DNA from: Aphelocoma coerulescens
Taxonomy: Eukaryota > Chordata > Aves > Passeriformes > Corvidae
Reading direction: 5' to 3'
DNA: 64,000 bases
NCBI RefSeq assembly: GCF_041296385.1
Contig: NW_027183804.1
Coordinates: 2,418,001 to 2,482,000 of the forward strand
Shown here: in pieces, positions 1 to 9,436 of the stretch
Layout: each line of letters opens with the position of its first letter
Position numbering within the stretch: position 1 is the first letter of the stretch
Translations under genes and position numbers: made by a program
Notes under the pieces: generated by a model
Seen by the model: only the letters and a program-made list of their open reading frames with translations
The model's database searches: none
Told to the model about the DNA's origin: nothing

Positions 1-873
1 TTCGGGAAAAAAGAATTTTCCTCGGAAGAAAGTGAAAGAGATAGAAACTCTTTATTTAACAAACACACAGGAAAAGGATAACAATGCTAAATATTCAAAC
101 CTCTCGCTGTGAAGAGAAAGCTGGGATAATTGGAGAGTCCTTCCGTGTTTCAGTGGGGTCTCCTGAAACATCCCTAGACAGCGAGGCCCGTGGAAAGAAA
201 TAGGGAGCGATTCTTGAGAGAAGTTTCAGAGCTCTTTCTTCTCCAGCCACATGGGCAGGGCACTGCCAAAGAACTGAGCAATCCCGGCACAAGCAGGGCC
301 CTCCTGGCACAGGGCAACACAAAATAACCAGTGCTGAACAGGATTAGGGCACATGTGAGCAGGGAGCAGGGAGACCCCGTGCCCAGGCCATGCCTCTACC
401 CCAGGGTCCCCTCTCCCATGACCTCATGGCAGGGGGGAGGAACCCCAACACTTCTGGAGGTGTAGTCTCCCTCCTCCTCCTTGCAGCTGGCTCATGGGCC
501 CACATTCAGGGCCCCCACCTCGGGCGAAAATTGTCCCAGTGTGGTCTGATGTTGAAACAGTCAAGAAGAGAAGAAGGGAAAAAAACCCCCAAAGTCCCAG
601 GAGAACAAAGTTCAACTCTCCATCTCCCTGCAGAGAAAAGGAGCTGAAAACTGGCTCAAAAGCAAGAAGGTTGCTTCCTCCACCCTTGCTGCAAGCAGGA
701 TGCAGAGGAGTGTGTATGTGTGTCCTTGAACAAACGCTCTGAGAAGTTTGTCTGATGATTTTTTTTCCTCTCCCCCCTCTCAGGCTCAGTTGAAAGGCAC
801 AGAAATGCACCAAGTTAACTTCTGGGCATAGAGCAGCCATAGGGGATACACATCCTAAAGTCACCCCAAGACA
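1..873 (-). mobile_element. Solo LTR (ERV-A-related), truncated by the window edge
   Basis: This is the same LTR as the complete copy at 2143-3088, cut by the window start (base 1 corresponds to 2219). Read on the minus strand it begins TGTCTTGGGG at 873, like the LTRs of the provirus at 3266-8287, so it is a longer relative of that family. It is followed by CAGGC (874-878), the 5 bp target duplication also seen beside the second copy. Open frames here are chance or LTR shadows. Confidence 0.8.
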
Positions 874-1045
874 CAGGCACAGAGAATTCAGTGGAAAGAC
901 TCCGAGAATTCTGCTCCCAGAGATCATTCCTGCTCACACTGACCTTTGTAGAAAGGGGCCATCGTTCCAGGCAGCCTGTACTGAGCATGTGGCTCCTGAG
1001 CGGGGTTTGTTGTTTAGGAAACCTGCTCAGGCTTTTCCATTCTTT

Positions 1046-1050
1046 CCTTG
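1046..1050. other. Unoccupied target site matching the ERV-A insertion point
   Basis: CCTTG occurs once here in uninterrupted flanking sequence. In the second unit copy the same CCTTG is present on both sides of the provirus (3261-3265 and 8288-8292). This position is therefore the paralogous pre-integration site and proves the 5 bp duplication. Confidence 0.95.
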
Positions 1051-1164
1051 CAAACAGGAAAACTTCTCCTGGGGCTGTGTGCAGGCAGAGCCCTGAGGAG
1101 AGTAGGTGGCACATGGTGCGCTGGGCTGGGACAGCCAGCTGCAGAGCTCAAGGGAAGAAGCCCA

Positions 1165-2010
1165 AAGTGGCACAATGGCTCCTTGCCTTCACATGCAACA
1201 CCTGGGTCACAATGGTCTCCTTGATTCCATGAGGCCCCACTGTGTCACAGTGGCTCCTCGGTTCCATGCGGTTCCGCAGTGTCACCATGGTCTCCTTTGA
1301 TCCGCATTGTCATCATGGACAATTGGTTCCATGAGGCCCCGCAGTGTCACAATGGTCCCTTGGTTCCATAGCTTTTATGTTGTAACAATGGACTCCTTGG
1401 TTCTATGAGCTCGCCTGCTTTTTGCAGAGGTGTCTTTGGTTCCAACAAGGCCCCGCTGTGTCTCAGTGCACCCTGGCTTCCATGTGGATCTGGAGTATCA
1501 CAAAGGCTCCTTGGTTGCACCAGGTCCTGCTGTGTCAGAATGGGTCCTGTGCTCCATGAGGCCCTCCAAAGTCATCATGGAGGCTTGCTTCCATGAGGTT
1601 CCATGATGTGCCAGTGGTCATCTTGGTTCCAGGAGTTTCCTTAGTGTCACAATGCTCTCCATGCTTCCATGATTCCCCACAATGTCCCAATGCTCTCCAT
1701 GCTTCCATTAGGCCCTGCTTTGCCACAATGAACCCCTCGTTTCCATGAGGCCCCGCTGTGTCACAATGGACGTATGGTTCCATGATGCTCCGTGGTGTCA
1801 CCATGGTCTTCTTGAATCCGCAGTGTAACAATGGACCATTGGTTCCATGCGGCCTGGCTGTGTCACAATGGGCTCCTTGATTCCATGATTCCCCACGGTG
1901 TCACAATGGAGCCTTGTTTCTAGGAGGTTCTGTACTGTCACAATTGTCTCCTTGATGCCATCAGCCCCTGCAGTGTCACAAAGGCTCCTTGGTTCCATGA
2001 GGAACACAAA
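1165..2010. repeat. 37-40 bp minisatellite, array 1
   Basis: Imperfect repeats contain CACAATGG, CTCCTTGGTTCCATGAGG and CCCCGCAGTGT in that order, with a period of roughly 37-40 bp and many substitutions. The period is not a multiple of three and the frames are broken, so it is not coding. The same family recurs at 8405-9240, 13722-14834, 24721-24890, 30140-31312 and 56445-56830. Confidence 0.9.
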
Positions 2011-2142
2011 AGCTTTGCAGAAACATTGAGCAACAGCTGCTGAACACAGCTGGCAACATCTGCTTGCATCAAAAGAGGGCTTCAAGCTGAGAATGGCACC
2101 AGCAGCTTCCATCTGCAACAGACACCCAGGCAAAGGACAGGC

Positions 2143-3088
2143 TGTGCCGGTTTGGACAAATGTGGAGGAAAATATCCTCTGGTAGAAGGCAGGTTACACC
2201 CAGCCCTCCCCCACCAGGTTCGGGAAAAAAGAATTTTCCTGGGAAGAAAGTGAAAGAGATAAAAACTATTTTTTTAACAGACAGGAAAAGGAGAACAATG
2301 CTAAATATTAAAACCTCTCGCTGTGCAGAGAAACCTGGGATACTTTGAGAGTCCTTCCGTGTTTCAGTGGGGTCTCCTGAAACATCCCTAGACAGCGAGG
2401 CCCGTGGAAAGAAATAGGGAGCGATTCTTGAGAGAAGTTTCAGAGCTCTTTCTTCTCCAGCCACATGGGCGGGGCACTGCCAAAGAACTGAGCAATCCCG
2501 GGACAAGCAGGGCCCTCCTGGCACAGGGCAACACAAAATAACCAGTGCTGAACAGGATTAGGGCACATGTGAGCAGGGAGCAGGGAGACCCCCGTGCCCA
2601 GGCCATGCCTCTACCCCAGGGTCCCCTCTCCCATGACCTCATGGCAGGGGGGAGGAACCCCAACACTTCTGTAGGAGTAGTCTCCCTATTCCTCCTTGGA
2701 GCTGGCTCATGGGCCCACATTCAGGGCCCCCACCTCGGGCGAAAATTGTCCCGGTGTGGTCTGATGTTGAAACAGTCAAGAAGAGAAGAAGCGAAAGAAA
2801 CCCCCGAAGTCCCAGGAGAACAAAGTTCAACTCTCCATCTCCCTGCAGAGAAAAGGAGCTGAAACCTGGCTCAAAAGCAAGAAGGTTGCTTCCTCCGCTC
2901 TTGCTGCAAGCAGGATGCAGAGGAGTGTGTATGTGTGTCCTTGAACAAACGCTCTGAGAAGTTTGTCTGATGATTTTTTTTCCTCTCCCCCCTCTCAGGC
3001 TCAGTTGAAAGGCACAGAAATGCACCAAGTTAACTTCTGGGCATAGAGCAGCCATAGGGGATACACATCCTAAAGTCACCCCAAGACA
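2143..3088 (-). mobile_element. Solo LTR of an ERV-A-related family, complete
   Basis: A 946 bp LTR with TG...CA ends is flanked by the 5 bp duplication CAGGC (2138-2142 and 3089-3093). In sense orientation it starts TGTCTTGGGGTGAC and ends CCAAACCGGCACA. These ends match the 654 bp LTRs of the provirus 178 bp downstream; the middle is longer and diverged. The 5 bp duplication suits ERVL-type integration. The uninserted form of the site is present at 9380-9384. Confidence 0.88.
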
Positions 3089-3265
3089 CAGGCACAGAGA
3101 ATTCAGTGGAAAGACTCCGAGAATTCTGCTCCCAGAGATCATTCCTGCTCACACTGACCCTTGTAGAAAGGGGCCATCGTTCCAGGCAGCCTGTACTGAG
3201 CATGTGGCTCCTGAGCGGGGTTTGTTGTTTAGGAAACCTGCTCAGGCTTTTCCATTCTTTCCTTG
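3089..3265. repeat. Duplicated unit copy 2, left portion
   Basis: This matches 874-1050 nearly base for base and ends in the ERV-A target duplication CCTTG (3261-3265). No gene. The rest of the unit resumes at 8288. Confidence 0.9.
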
Positions 3266-3919
3266 TGTCTTGGGGTGACGTTATGATGTGTATCCCATAT
3301 CGCTGCCTATGCCCAAAATTAATTTTTGTGCCTTTCTGTGCCTCTAAACTGAGCCTGAGAGGGGGAAGGAAAAAACTGAGCAAAACTTTTTCAGGGCAGT
3401 TTGCAGCTTGTTCAAGGTCACACGGAGATAGCAGGTTTTTTTTTTTTCAGCTGCGGGAGGAGAGCGAGGAAGCACCCGGCTTGCTGCTTTCCAGTCAGCT
3501 TTTGACCAGTTGTTTCAGCTTCTTGTTCTCCGGAGAGAGAGAGACTGAGAGTTGGACTTTGTTTTTCCTTCTCTGGAATTCCAGATTTTCTCCCTTTTAT
3601 ACTGGACTGTTTTTTCAACCTCAGAGCACATCGGGAGGACTTTCCACCGGGCACAGAGGGCCTGGCCCTGGCCCAAGCCCCAGCGCCGAGGAGACCAAAG
3701 GGAGGACTCTTAACACTTTCCCAGGTTTTTTTTTCCTCCACAGTGAAACATTTTATTATTTAGCCTTATTTTCCTTTTCCCGTGTGTTTGGTAAATAAAT
3801 AGTTTTATCTTCTTCACTTTCCTTCGAGGAAAATTTATTTTTTTCCCGAACCTGGGGGGGAAGGGGTAGCTGTGCCTTCTCTCAGAGGATATATTTCTAA
3901 ATTTGGCCAAACCGGAACA
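3266..3919 (+). repeat. ERV-A 5' LTR
   Basis: Starts TGTCTTGGGG and ends CCGGAACA. A TATA-like TTTTATAC lies near 3595 and a polyadenylation signal AATAAA near 3794. The copy at 7634-8287 has the same length and, by eye, the same sequence. Confidence 0.95.
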
Positions 3920-3926
3920 AATTTAG

Positions 3927-3945
3927 TGGCGCCCAACTGCGTGGC
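3927..3945 (+). promoter_or_regulatory. ERV-A primer binding site, lysine-tRNA type, atypical
   Basis: TGGCGCCCAACTGCGTGGC starts seven bases after the LTR. The first eleven bases match lysine-tRNA primer sites, but a TGC insertion then interrupts the usual continuation. ERV-B has the regular form. Confidence 0.7.
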
Positions 3946-4024
3946 TCGAAGGAAAGTGAAAAAACTGTGCTAATTACATTTTGGTTTGAATTTGTTTATT
4001 CTGTGTTGGGGTAAAGTAATCACC

Positions 4025-5956
4025 ATGGTGGTTGAGTTCATAATGTCTCTCTGGCTTGATGTACTCATGTCTTTTTGGTCCTTAGGCTTCATTGAGGTAC
4101 TGGTTTTTTTTTGGTCCCTAGGGTTGTTTGCCTATCCACAACTTGCTCAAATCTTGTCCCTGATATGTAAATTTTACAGAGCAGGGAGACGAATCAGGAT
4201 TTCTATCTTGCTGTGCTCGGTGATAATGATTTACAAGAAGTTGACAGAGGTACGGGCAGCTGTTCGGAGTGTGTATGATAAATGGTTTCTCCGTCCTAAC
4301 CCCAGTCCTAGCTTCAGTAGCCTGTTTTGGGAATTTATTAGTAATTGCACCCAGATTGTTAGAGGAGGAGGAGACGAGGTTTCCCTTCCCTTTAAATTTG
4401 GTAGGTTATCTTTTGAGAATGTTCAGTTTCCCCTGGATGTTAAAGACATCATCTTCGTGGTATTGTATCTCCTAAGCTTCCTCCATATGTCTCGCAGCTT
4501 GTCTAGAATGAGAGCTCAGATTTCCAGGGTGACTGCTGAGACACCTGACCCAGAGGTGGAACATCCTGAGTGGTGTGGGGAATGGGAGGATATGGGCCAA
4601 ATCTTGAAGAAATTCTCTGACCCAATGGTTTGCAAGTTTCCCCCTGAACAAGTTCAGAAACCAGCTGAGGTGGCAAAATATCTGAAAGAGAAATATAATG
4701 ACAATTCCAATGAGAACAAGCTCCTTGCAATATGTTGGGCTTTGGCATATGCCTATCGCACACTGCAGCATGTAATGGTAGAGAGACAGGAAGATAAATC
4801 AGCAAAGCCTGCAGATACCCCAGTCACTCAGGCTGCAGATAAACCAGACAGCAAGCCCAAACCAGATGGAGAGTCTAAGCCACTTACAGTGGCTCCTGTC
4901 ACGAGGAAGAAGCACACCACCAAAACTGATCGCCCAGTGAAAGATGATGATGATGCAGGGGAAGAGACCTCAAAAGATGCAGGGGAAGGAACCTCAAAAC
5001 CACCATCTGACTCAGGCACAGAAACCATTACTGAGTCCATGTCCATAAAGGACCTTCACAGCCTAAGAAAGGATTACACCCGACGGTCCGATGAATCCAT
5101 AATAAGTTGGATGGTCCGTATTTGGGATGCGGCAGGTGATGATGTGATGCTGGACGGTGCTGAAGCGAGGCATTTGGGATCCCTGTCACATGATCCAGTG
5201 ATCGACCAAGCGATGAAAAGGGGGGCTGATTCTACCAGTGTCTGGAGACGAGTTTTAACAGGCGTGGCTGAAAGATATATGTGTGGAGATGATCTCTACA
5301 TGCAGCAAACCCCATGGAAGACCATAGAGCAAGGGATCCAACGCCTGAGAGAACTAGGGGTGGTAGAGGTTGTCTTTGCAAATGACCCAGGATTGAGGAG
5401 TCCAGACCGGGCCAGAGTTATTCCATACATGTGGCGAAAACTCATACACCTTGGGCCACCAGAATACGCTTCTGCTTTAGCAATAATGAAACCGGACTAT
5501 GGTGCGAATGAGACTGTGAAGGATATGGCAGTGAAGCTCCGAGCATATGCAGACTCTGTGCATGGCCCAACACATGCAAGAATCGCAGCTGTGGAAACAC
5601 GTATGCAGAAAATGGAAGATAAGATGGAGAAGAATCACCAGGAGATTAAAGAGTGCCTTCTCCGCGGACGTTCCCCAGAGAGAAGGCACATCCCACGAAG
5701 TGAGCTGTGGAATTTCCTGTGTGACAGTGGGGAGAACATGAGGAAGTGGGGTGGACAACCCACTTCTGCTCTGGCAGCACGAGTGAGTGAATTGAAGGAG
5801 CGCAAGTCTCAGAAAGGAGGATCTACCAAAAAGGAAGTAGCTCCAGTTGCCTGTAGCCAAACTGCTGGAAATGATGGAAAAGACGATGGCATGTCCAATT
5901 CCCATGAAGGAACCTCTAAGACACAGGCCCAGGGAAAGAAGGATAACCAGGCATAG
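4025..5956 (+). CDS. gag: ERV-A Gag polyprotein with N-terminal membrane domain
   Basis: A 643-residue Gag. The start chosen is the ATG at 4025 in good context (CACCATGG); ERV-B starts at the equivalent ATG. Residues 1-155 hold several hydrophobic segments (about 4-36, 38-50, 57-70 and 141-155). Between the last two lies a sequon N107-C-T and a conserved block FENVQFPLDVKD (130-141). An acidic and lysine-rich linker (about 240-340) precedes a capsid-like region containing DAAGDDVMLDGAEARHLGSL. The C-terminal part is basic, with no CCHC knuckle. It ends in TAG at 5954, and the same frame continues open into protease. It would build the particle core. Membrane insertion is inferred from composition only. 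The frame is intact. Confidence 0.85.
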   Translation: MVVEFIMSLWLDVLMSFWSLGFIEVLVFFWSLGLFAYPQLAQILSLICKFYRAGRRIRISILLCSVIMIYKKLTEVRAAVRSVYDKWFLRPNPSPSFSSLFWEFISNCTQIVRGGGDEVSLPFKFGRLSFENVQFPLDVKDIIFVVLYLLSFLHMSRSLSRMRAQISRVTAETPDPEVEHPEWCGEWEDMGQILKKFSDPMVCKFPPEQVQKPAEVAKYLKEKYNDNSNENKLLAICWALAYAYRTLQHVMVERQEDKSAKPADTPVTQAADKPDSKPKPDGESKPLTVAPVTRKKHTTKTDRPVKDDDDAGEETSKDAGEGTSKPPSDSGTETITESMSIKDLHSLRKDYTRRSDESIISWMVRIWDAAGDDVMLDGAEARHLGSLSHDPVIDQAMKRGADSTSVWRRVLTGVAERYMCGDDLYMQQTPWKTIEQGIQRLRELGVVEVVFANDPGLRSPDRARVIPYMWRKLIHLGPPEYASALAIMKPDYGANETVKDMAVKLRAYADSVHGPTHARIAAVETRMQKMEDKMEKNHQEIKECLLRGRSPERRHIPRSELWNFLCDSGENMRKWGGQPTSALAARVSELKERKSQKGGSTKKEVAPVACSQTAGNDGKDDGMSNSHEGTSKTQAQGKKDNQA

Positions 5957-5995
5957 AGGGGCCCTGCCTCTAGCCAGGTAGAGGACAGGGAAAAC
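5954..5995 (+). promoter_or_regulatory. Gag-Pol UAG readthrough site (putative)
   Basis: The gag stop TAG (5954-5956) is followed in the same frame by open sequence running directly into protease, with no frameshift needed. The first ~30 bases after the stop are identical in ERV-B. They can form short hairpins: AGAGG (5956-5960) with CCTCT (5968-5972), or CCTCT with AGAGG (5980-5984). Same-frame stop readthrough is the known gammaretroviral strategy; its use here is inferred. Confidence 0.65.
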
Positions 5996-7309
5996 CGCGT
6001 TTTTTGGACTGTGTGGATTCGTTGGCCTGGTACATCAGAACCACAAAAATATGATGCCTTGGTTGACACTGGTGCGCAGTGTACAATAATTCCATCGCAG
6101 CATGTGGGGGTAGAATCTGTTTCTATTTCTGGTGTAACGGGTGGATCACAAAATTTGACCTTGGTGGAAGCTGAGGTGAGCCTGACTGGAACTGAGTGGA
6201 AGAAGCATCTCATTGTGACTGGCCCAGAGGCCCCGTGCATTTTGGGCATAGACTTCCTCCGGAACGGGTATTTTAGAGACCCAAAGGGACTCAAGTGGGC
6301 TTTTGGAATAGCTGCTGTGGAGACAGAGGGCAGTAAGCAATTGAACACTTTGCCTGGGCTATCAGAAAACCCGTCTGCAGTCGGCCTTCTGAAGGTGGAA
6401 GAACAAAAAGTACCAATTGCTACCTCGACAGTGCATCGCCGACAGTACCGGACAACTCGAGATGCTGTGATTCCCATCCACAAGATGATCCGTGAGCTGG
6501 AGAGCCAAGGGGTGGTCAGCAAGACCCACTCACCCTTCAATAGTCCCATTTGGCCTGTGCGCAAATCTGAAGGAGAATGGAGATTGACTGTGGACTATCG
6601 TGCCTTGAATGAAGTGACTCCACCACTGAGCGCTGCTGTGCCGGACATGTTGGAGCTCCAGTATGAGCTAGAGTCCAAAGCAGCGAAGTGGTATGCTACT
6701 ATTGACATTGCCAATGCATTTTTCTCCATTCCTCTGGCAGCAGAGTGCAGGCCTCAGTTTGCTTTCACCTGGAGGGGTGTGCAGTATACCTGGAACCGAC
6801 TGCCCCAGGGGTGGAAGCACAGTCCCACCATCTGCCATGGACTAATCCAGATTGCACTAGAAAAGGGTGAGGCTCCAGAACATTTGCAGTACATTGATGA
6901 CATCATTGTGTGGGGGAACACTGCAGCAGAAGTGTTTGATAAAGGAGAGAAAGTTATCCGGATTCTCCTGGAAGCTGGTTTCGCCATCAAGAAGAGCAAA
7001 GTCAAGGGACCTGCCCGAGAGATCCAGTTCCTGGGAGTGAAGTGGCAAGATGGACGGCGTCAGATTCCCGCTGAGGTCATCAATAAGATCACTGCAATGT
7101 CTCCACCAACCAACAAGAAGGAAACACAAGCTTTCCTAGGTGCCATAGGCTTTTGGAGGATGCACATTCCTGAGTACAGCCAGATTGTGAGCCCTCTCTA
7201 CCTGGTTACCCGCAAGAAGAACGATTTCCATTGGGGCCCCGAACAGCAACAAGCTTTTGCCCAAATCAAGCAGGAAATCGCTCACGCCGAATACAACAGA
7301 TGGAGATAA
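5957..7309 (+). pseudogene. pol: ERV-A protease and truncated reverse transcriptase
   Basis: The frame follows the gag stop without a shift. It encodes an aspartic protease with DTGAQCTIIPS (near 6065) and a reverse transcriptase containing LTVDYRALN, IDIANAFFSIP, LPQGWKHSPT and the catalytic YIDD (near 6893). It then breaks after AQIKQEIAHA at about 7287, where ERV-B continues into connection, RNase H and integrase. Six unrelated codons and a TAA follow. The product would keep protease and the polymerase fingers/palm but lose RNase H and integrase, so the element could move only with help in trans. Everything up to the break is uninterrupted. Confidence 0.85.
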
Positions 7310-7490
7310 GGTCCCAGTAGTGCATGTCAGAGGTCTGTTAGGAAAGCCTGTGTGGATAAATTCTGCCTCGAGTGCAGACAAACCCACCCGTGGGGTGGTC
7401 TTTGCTCAGGGACCTGGTTGCACATGGTGGGTAATGCAGAAAGATGGAACAACACGTTGTGTACCACAGGGAGATCTGATTGTTGTGTGA
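7288..7490 (+). pseudogene. ERV-A integrase C-terminal remnant
   Basis: After the deletion junction (7287-7299) the sequence resumes in the integrase C-terminal region in another frame. It contains GDKVPVVHVRGLLGK and GPGCTWWVMQKDG and ends at a TGA at 7488-7490, matching the last ~65 residues of ERV-B pol. The zinc-binding and catalytic DDE domains are missing. Confidence 0.85.
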
Positions 7491-7537
7491 AATGCTTGTA
7501 TACCCCTGCTTGCTGATTGTCACTGTCACTGTTCATA

Positions 7538-7575
7538 TATAGCTGTGTATATATATATATGTATTAATGTGTGTG
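7538..7575. repeat. (TA)n tract between pol and polypurine tract, ERV-A
   Basis: A TATATATATATATGTAT tract lies where an env gene would be expected. ERV-B has a similar tract at the same relative place (23213-23237), so it belongs to the element. Confidence 0.8.
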
Positions 7576-7620
7576 TAGAATTAGAATATCTTAGTTTGGG
7601 CATTGAGCCAACAATATGGG

Positions 7621-7633
7621 ATAAGGGGTGGAA
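7621..7633 (+). promoter_or_regulatory. ERV-A polypurine tract
   Basis: ATAAGGGGTGGAA directly abuts the 3' LTR. ERV-B has AATAAGGGGTGGATAA in the same position. This would prime plus-strand DNA synthesis. Confidence 0.8.
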
Positions 7634-8287
7634 TGTCTTGGGGTGACGTTATGATGTGTATCCCATATCGCTGCCTATGCCCAAAATTAATTTTTGTGCC
7701 TTTCTGTGCCTCTAAACTGAGCCTGAGAGGGGGAAGGAAAAAACTGAGCAAAACTTTTTCAGGGCAGTTTGCAGCTTGTTCAAGGTCACACGGAGATAGC
7801 AGGTTTTTTTTTTTTCAGCTGCGGGAGGAGAGCGAGGAAGCACCCGGCTTGCTGCTTTCCAGTCAGCTTTTGACCAGTTGTTTCAGCTTCTTGTTCTCCG
7901 GAGAGAGAGAGACTGAGAGTTGGACTTTGTTTTTCCTTCTCTGGAATTCCAGATTTTCTCCCTTTTATACTGGACTGTTTTTTCAACCTCAGAGCACATC
8001 GGGAGGACTTTCCACCGGGCACAGAGGGCCTGGCCCTGGCCCAAGCCCCAGCGCCGAGGAGACCAAAGGGAGGACTCTTAACACTTTCCCAGGTTTTTTT
8101 TTCCTCCACAGTGAAACATTTTATTATTTAGCCTTATTTTCCTTTTCCCGTGTGTTTGGTAAATAAATAGTTTTATCTTCTTCACTTTCCTTCGAGGAAA
8201 ATTTATTTTTTTCCCGAACCTGGGGGGGAAGGGGTAGCTGTGCCTTCTCTCAGAGGATATATTTCTAAATTTGGCCAAACCGGAACA
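7634..8287 (+). repeat. ERV-A 3' LTR
   Basis: 654 bp, reading identical to the 5' LTR, and followed by the target duplication CCTTG at 8288-8292. Confidence 0.95.
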
Positions 8288-9384
8288 CCTTGCAAACAGG
8301 AAAACTTCTCCTGGGGCTGTGTGCAGGCAGAGCCCTGAGGAGAGCAGGTGGCACATGGTGCGCTGGGCTGGGACAGCCAGCTGCAGAGCTCAAGGGAAGA
8401 AGCCCAAAGAGTCACAATGGCTCCTTGCCTTCACATGCAACACCTGGGTCACAATGGTCTCCTTGGTTCCATGAGGCCCCCCAGTGTCACAGTGGCTCCT
8501 TGGTTCCATGCGGTTCCGCAGTGTCACCATGGTCTCCTTTGATCCGCATTGTCATCATGGACAATTGGTTCCATGAGGCCCCGCAGTGTCACAATGGTCC
8601 CTTGGTTCCACAGGTTTTATGTTGTAACAATGGACTCCTTGCTTCTATGAGCTAGCCTGCTTTTTGCAGAGGTGTCTTTGGTTCCAACAAGGCCCCGCTG
8701 TGTCTCAGTGCACCCTGGCTTCCATGTGGATCTGGAGTATCACAAAGGCTCCTTGGTTGCACCAGGTCCTGCTGTGTCACAATGGATCCTGTGCTCCATG
8801 CGGCCCCCCAAAGTCATCATGGAGGCTTGCTTCCATGAGGTTCCATGATGTGCCAGTGGTCATCTTGGTTCCAGGAGTTTCCTTAGTGTCACAATGCTCT
8901 CCATGCTTCCATGATTCCCCACAATGTCCCAATGCTCTCCATGCTTCCATTAGGCCCTGCTTTGCCACAATGGTGCCCTTGTTTCCATGAGGCCCCGCTG
9001 TGTCACAATGGACCTATGGTTCCATGATGCTCCGTGGTGTCACCATGGTCTTCTTGAATCCGCAGTGTAACAATGGACCATTGGTTCCATGCGGCCTGGC
9101 CGTGTCACAATGGGCTCCTTGATTCCATGATTCCCCACGGTGTCACAATGGAGCCATGTTTCTAGGAGGTTCTGTACTGTCACAATTGTCTCCTTGATGC
9201 CATCAGCCCCTGCAGTGTCACAAAGGCTCCTTGGTTCCATGAGGAACACAAAAGCTTTGCAGAAACATTGAGCCACAGCTGCTGAACACAGCTGGCAACA
9301 TCTGCTTGCATCAAAAGAGGGCTTCAAGCTGAGAATGGCACCAGCAGCTTCCATCTGCAACAGAGACCCAGGGAAAGGACAGGC
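8288..9384. repeat. Duplicated unit copy 2, right portion, with minisatellite array 2
   Basis: This continues the unit interrupted by ERV-A and matches 1046-2142 at offset 7242. The 37-40 bp minisatellite occupies about 8405-9240 in the same orientation as array 1. Copy-specific differences are single bases and small changes. No gene. Confidence 0.9.
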
Positions 9385-9436
9385 ACAGAGAATTAAGTGG
9401 AAAGACTCAGAGAATTCTGCTCCCAGAGATCGTTCT
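9380..9436. repeat. Start of a third unit copy, with empty solo-LTR site
   Basis: GGACAGGCACAGAGAATT is the uninterrupted form of the site that in the two other copies is split by the solo LTR. The match to 874-930 ends near 9436, where the olfactory receptor duplication begins. Confidence 0.85.

Larger units (their letters stand above)
874..2142. repeat. Tandemly duplicated unit, copy 1
   Basis: This ~1.27 kb stretch recurs as 3089-3265 plus 8288-9384 (offsets 2215 and 7242), where it is split by a provirus. It contains a short unique part (874-1160), a minisatellite (1165-2010) and a unique end (2011-2142). Divergence from copy 2 is only a few bases per 100, so the duplication is recent. 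No gene was seen. Confidence 0.9.
3266..8287 (+). mobile_element. ERV-A: young, internally deleted ERVL-like provirus
   Basis: This 5022 bp provirus has two 654 bp LTRs that read as identical, a lysine-type primer binding site, an intact gag, a same-frame protease/reverse transcriptase truncated by a ~1.65 kb internal deletion, a polypurine tract, and 5 bp target duplications (CCTTG). There is no env. Class III (ERVL-like) is inferred from the reverse transcriptase motifs, the 5 bp duplication and the missing env; a class II relationship is the alternative because of the lysine-type primer site. Identical LTRs imply very recent insertion. Confidence 0.93.

Noticed and set aside
3106..3798. 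A 230-codon frame running from the flank into the ERV-A 5' LTR, recurring at 7603-8166
   Set aside because: It is the LTR read through by chance; the recurrence is simply the second LTR.
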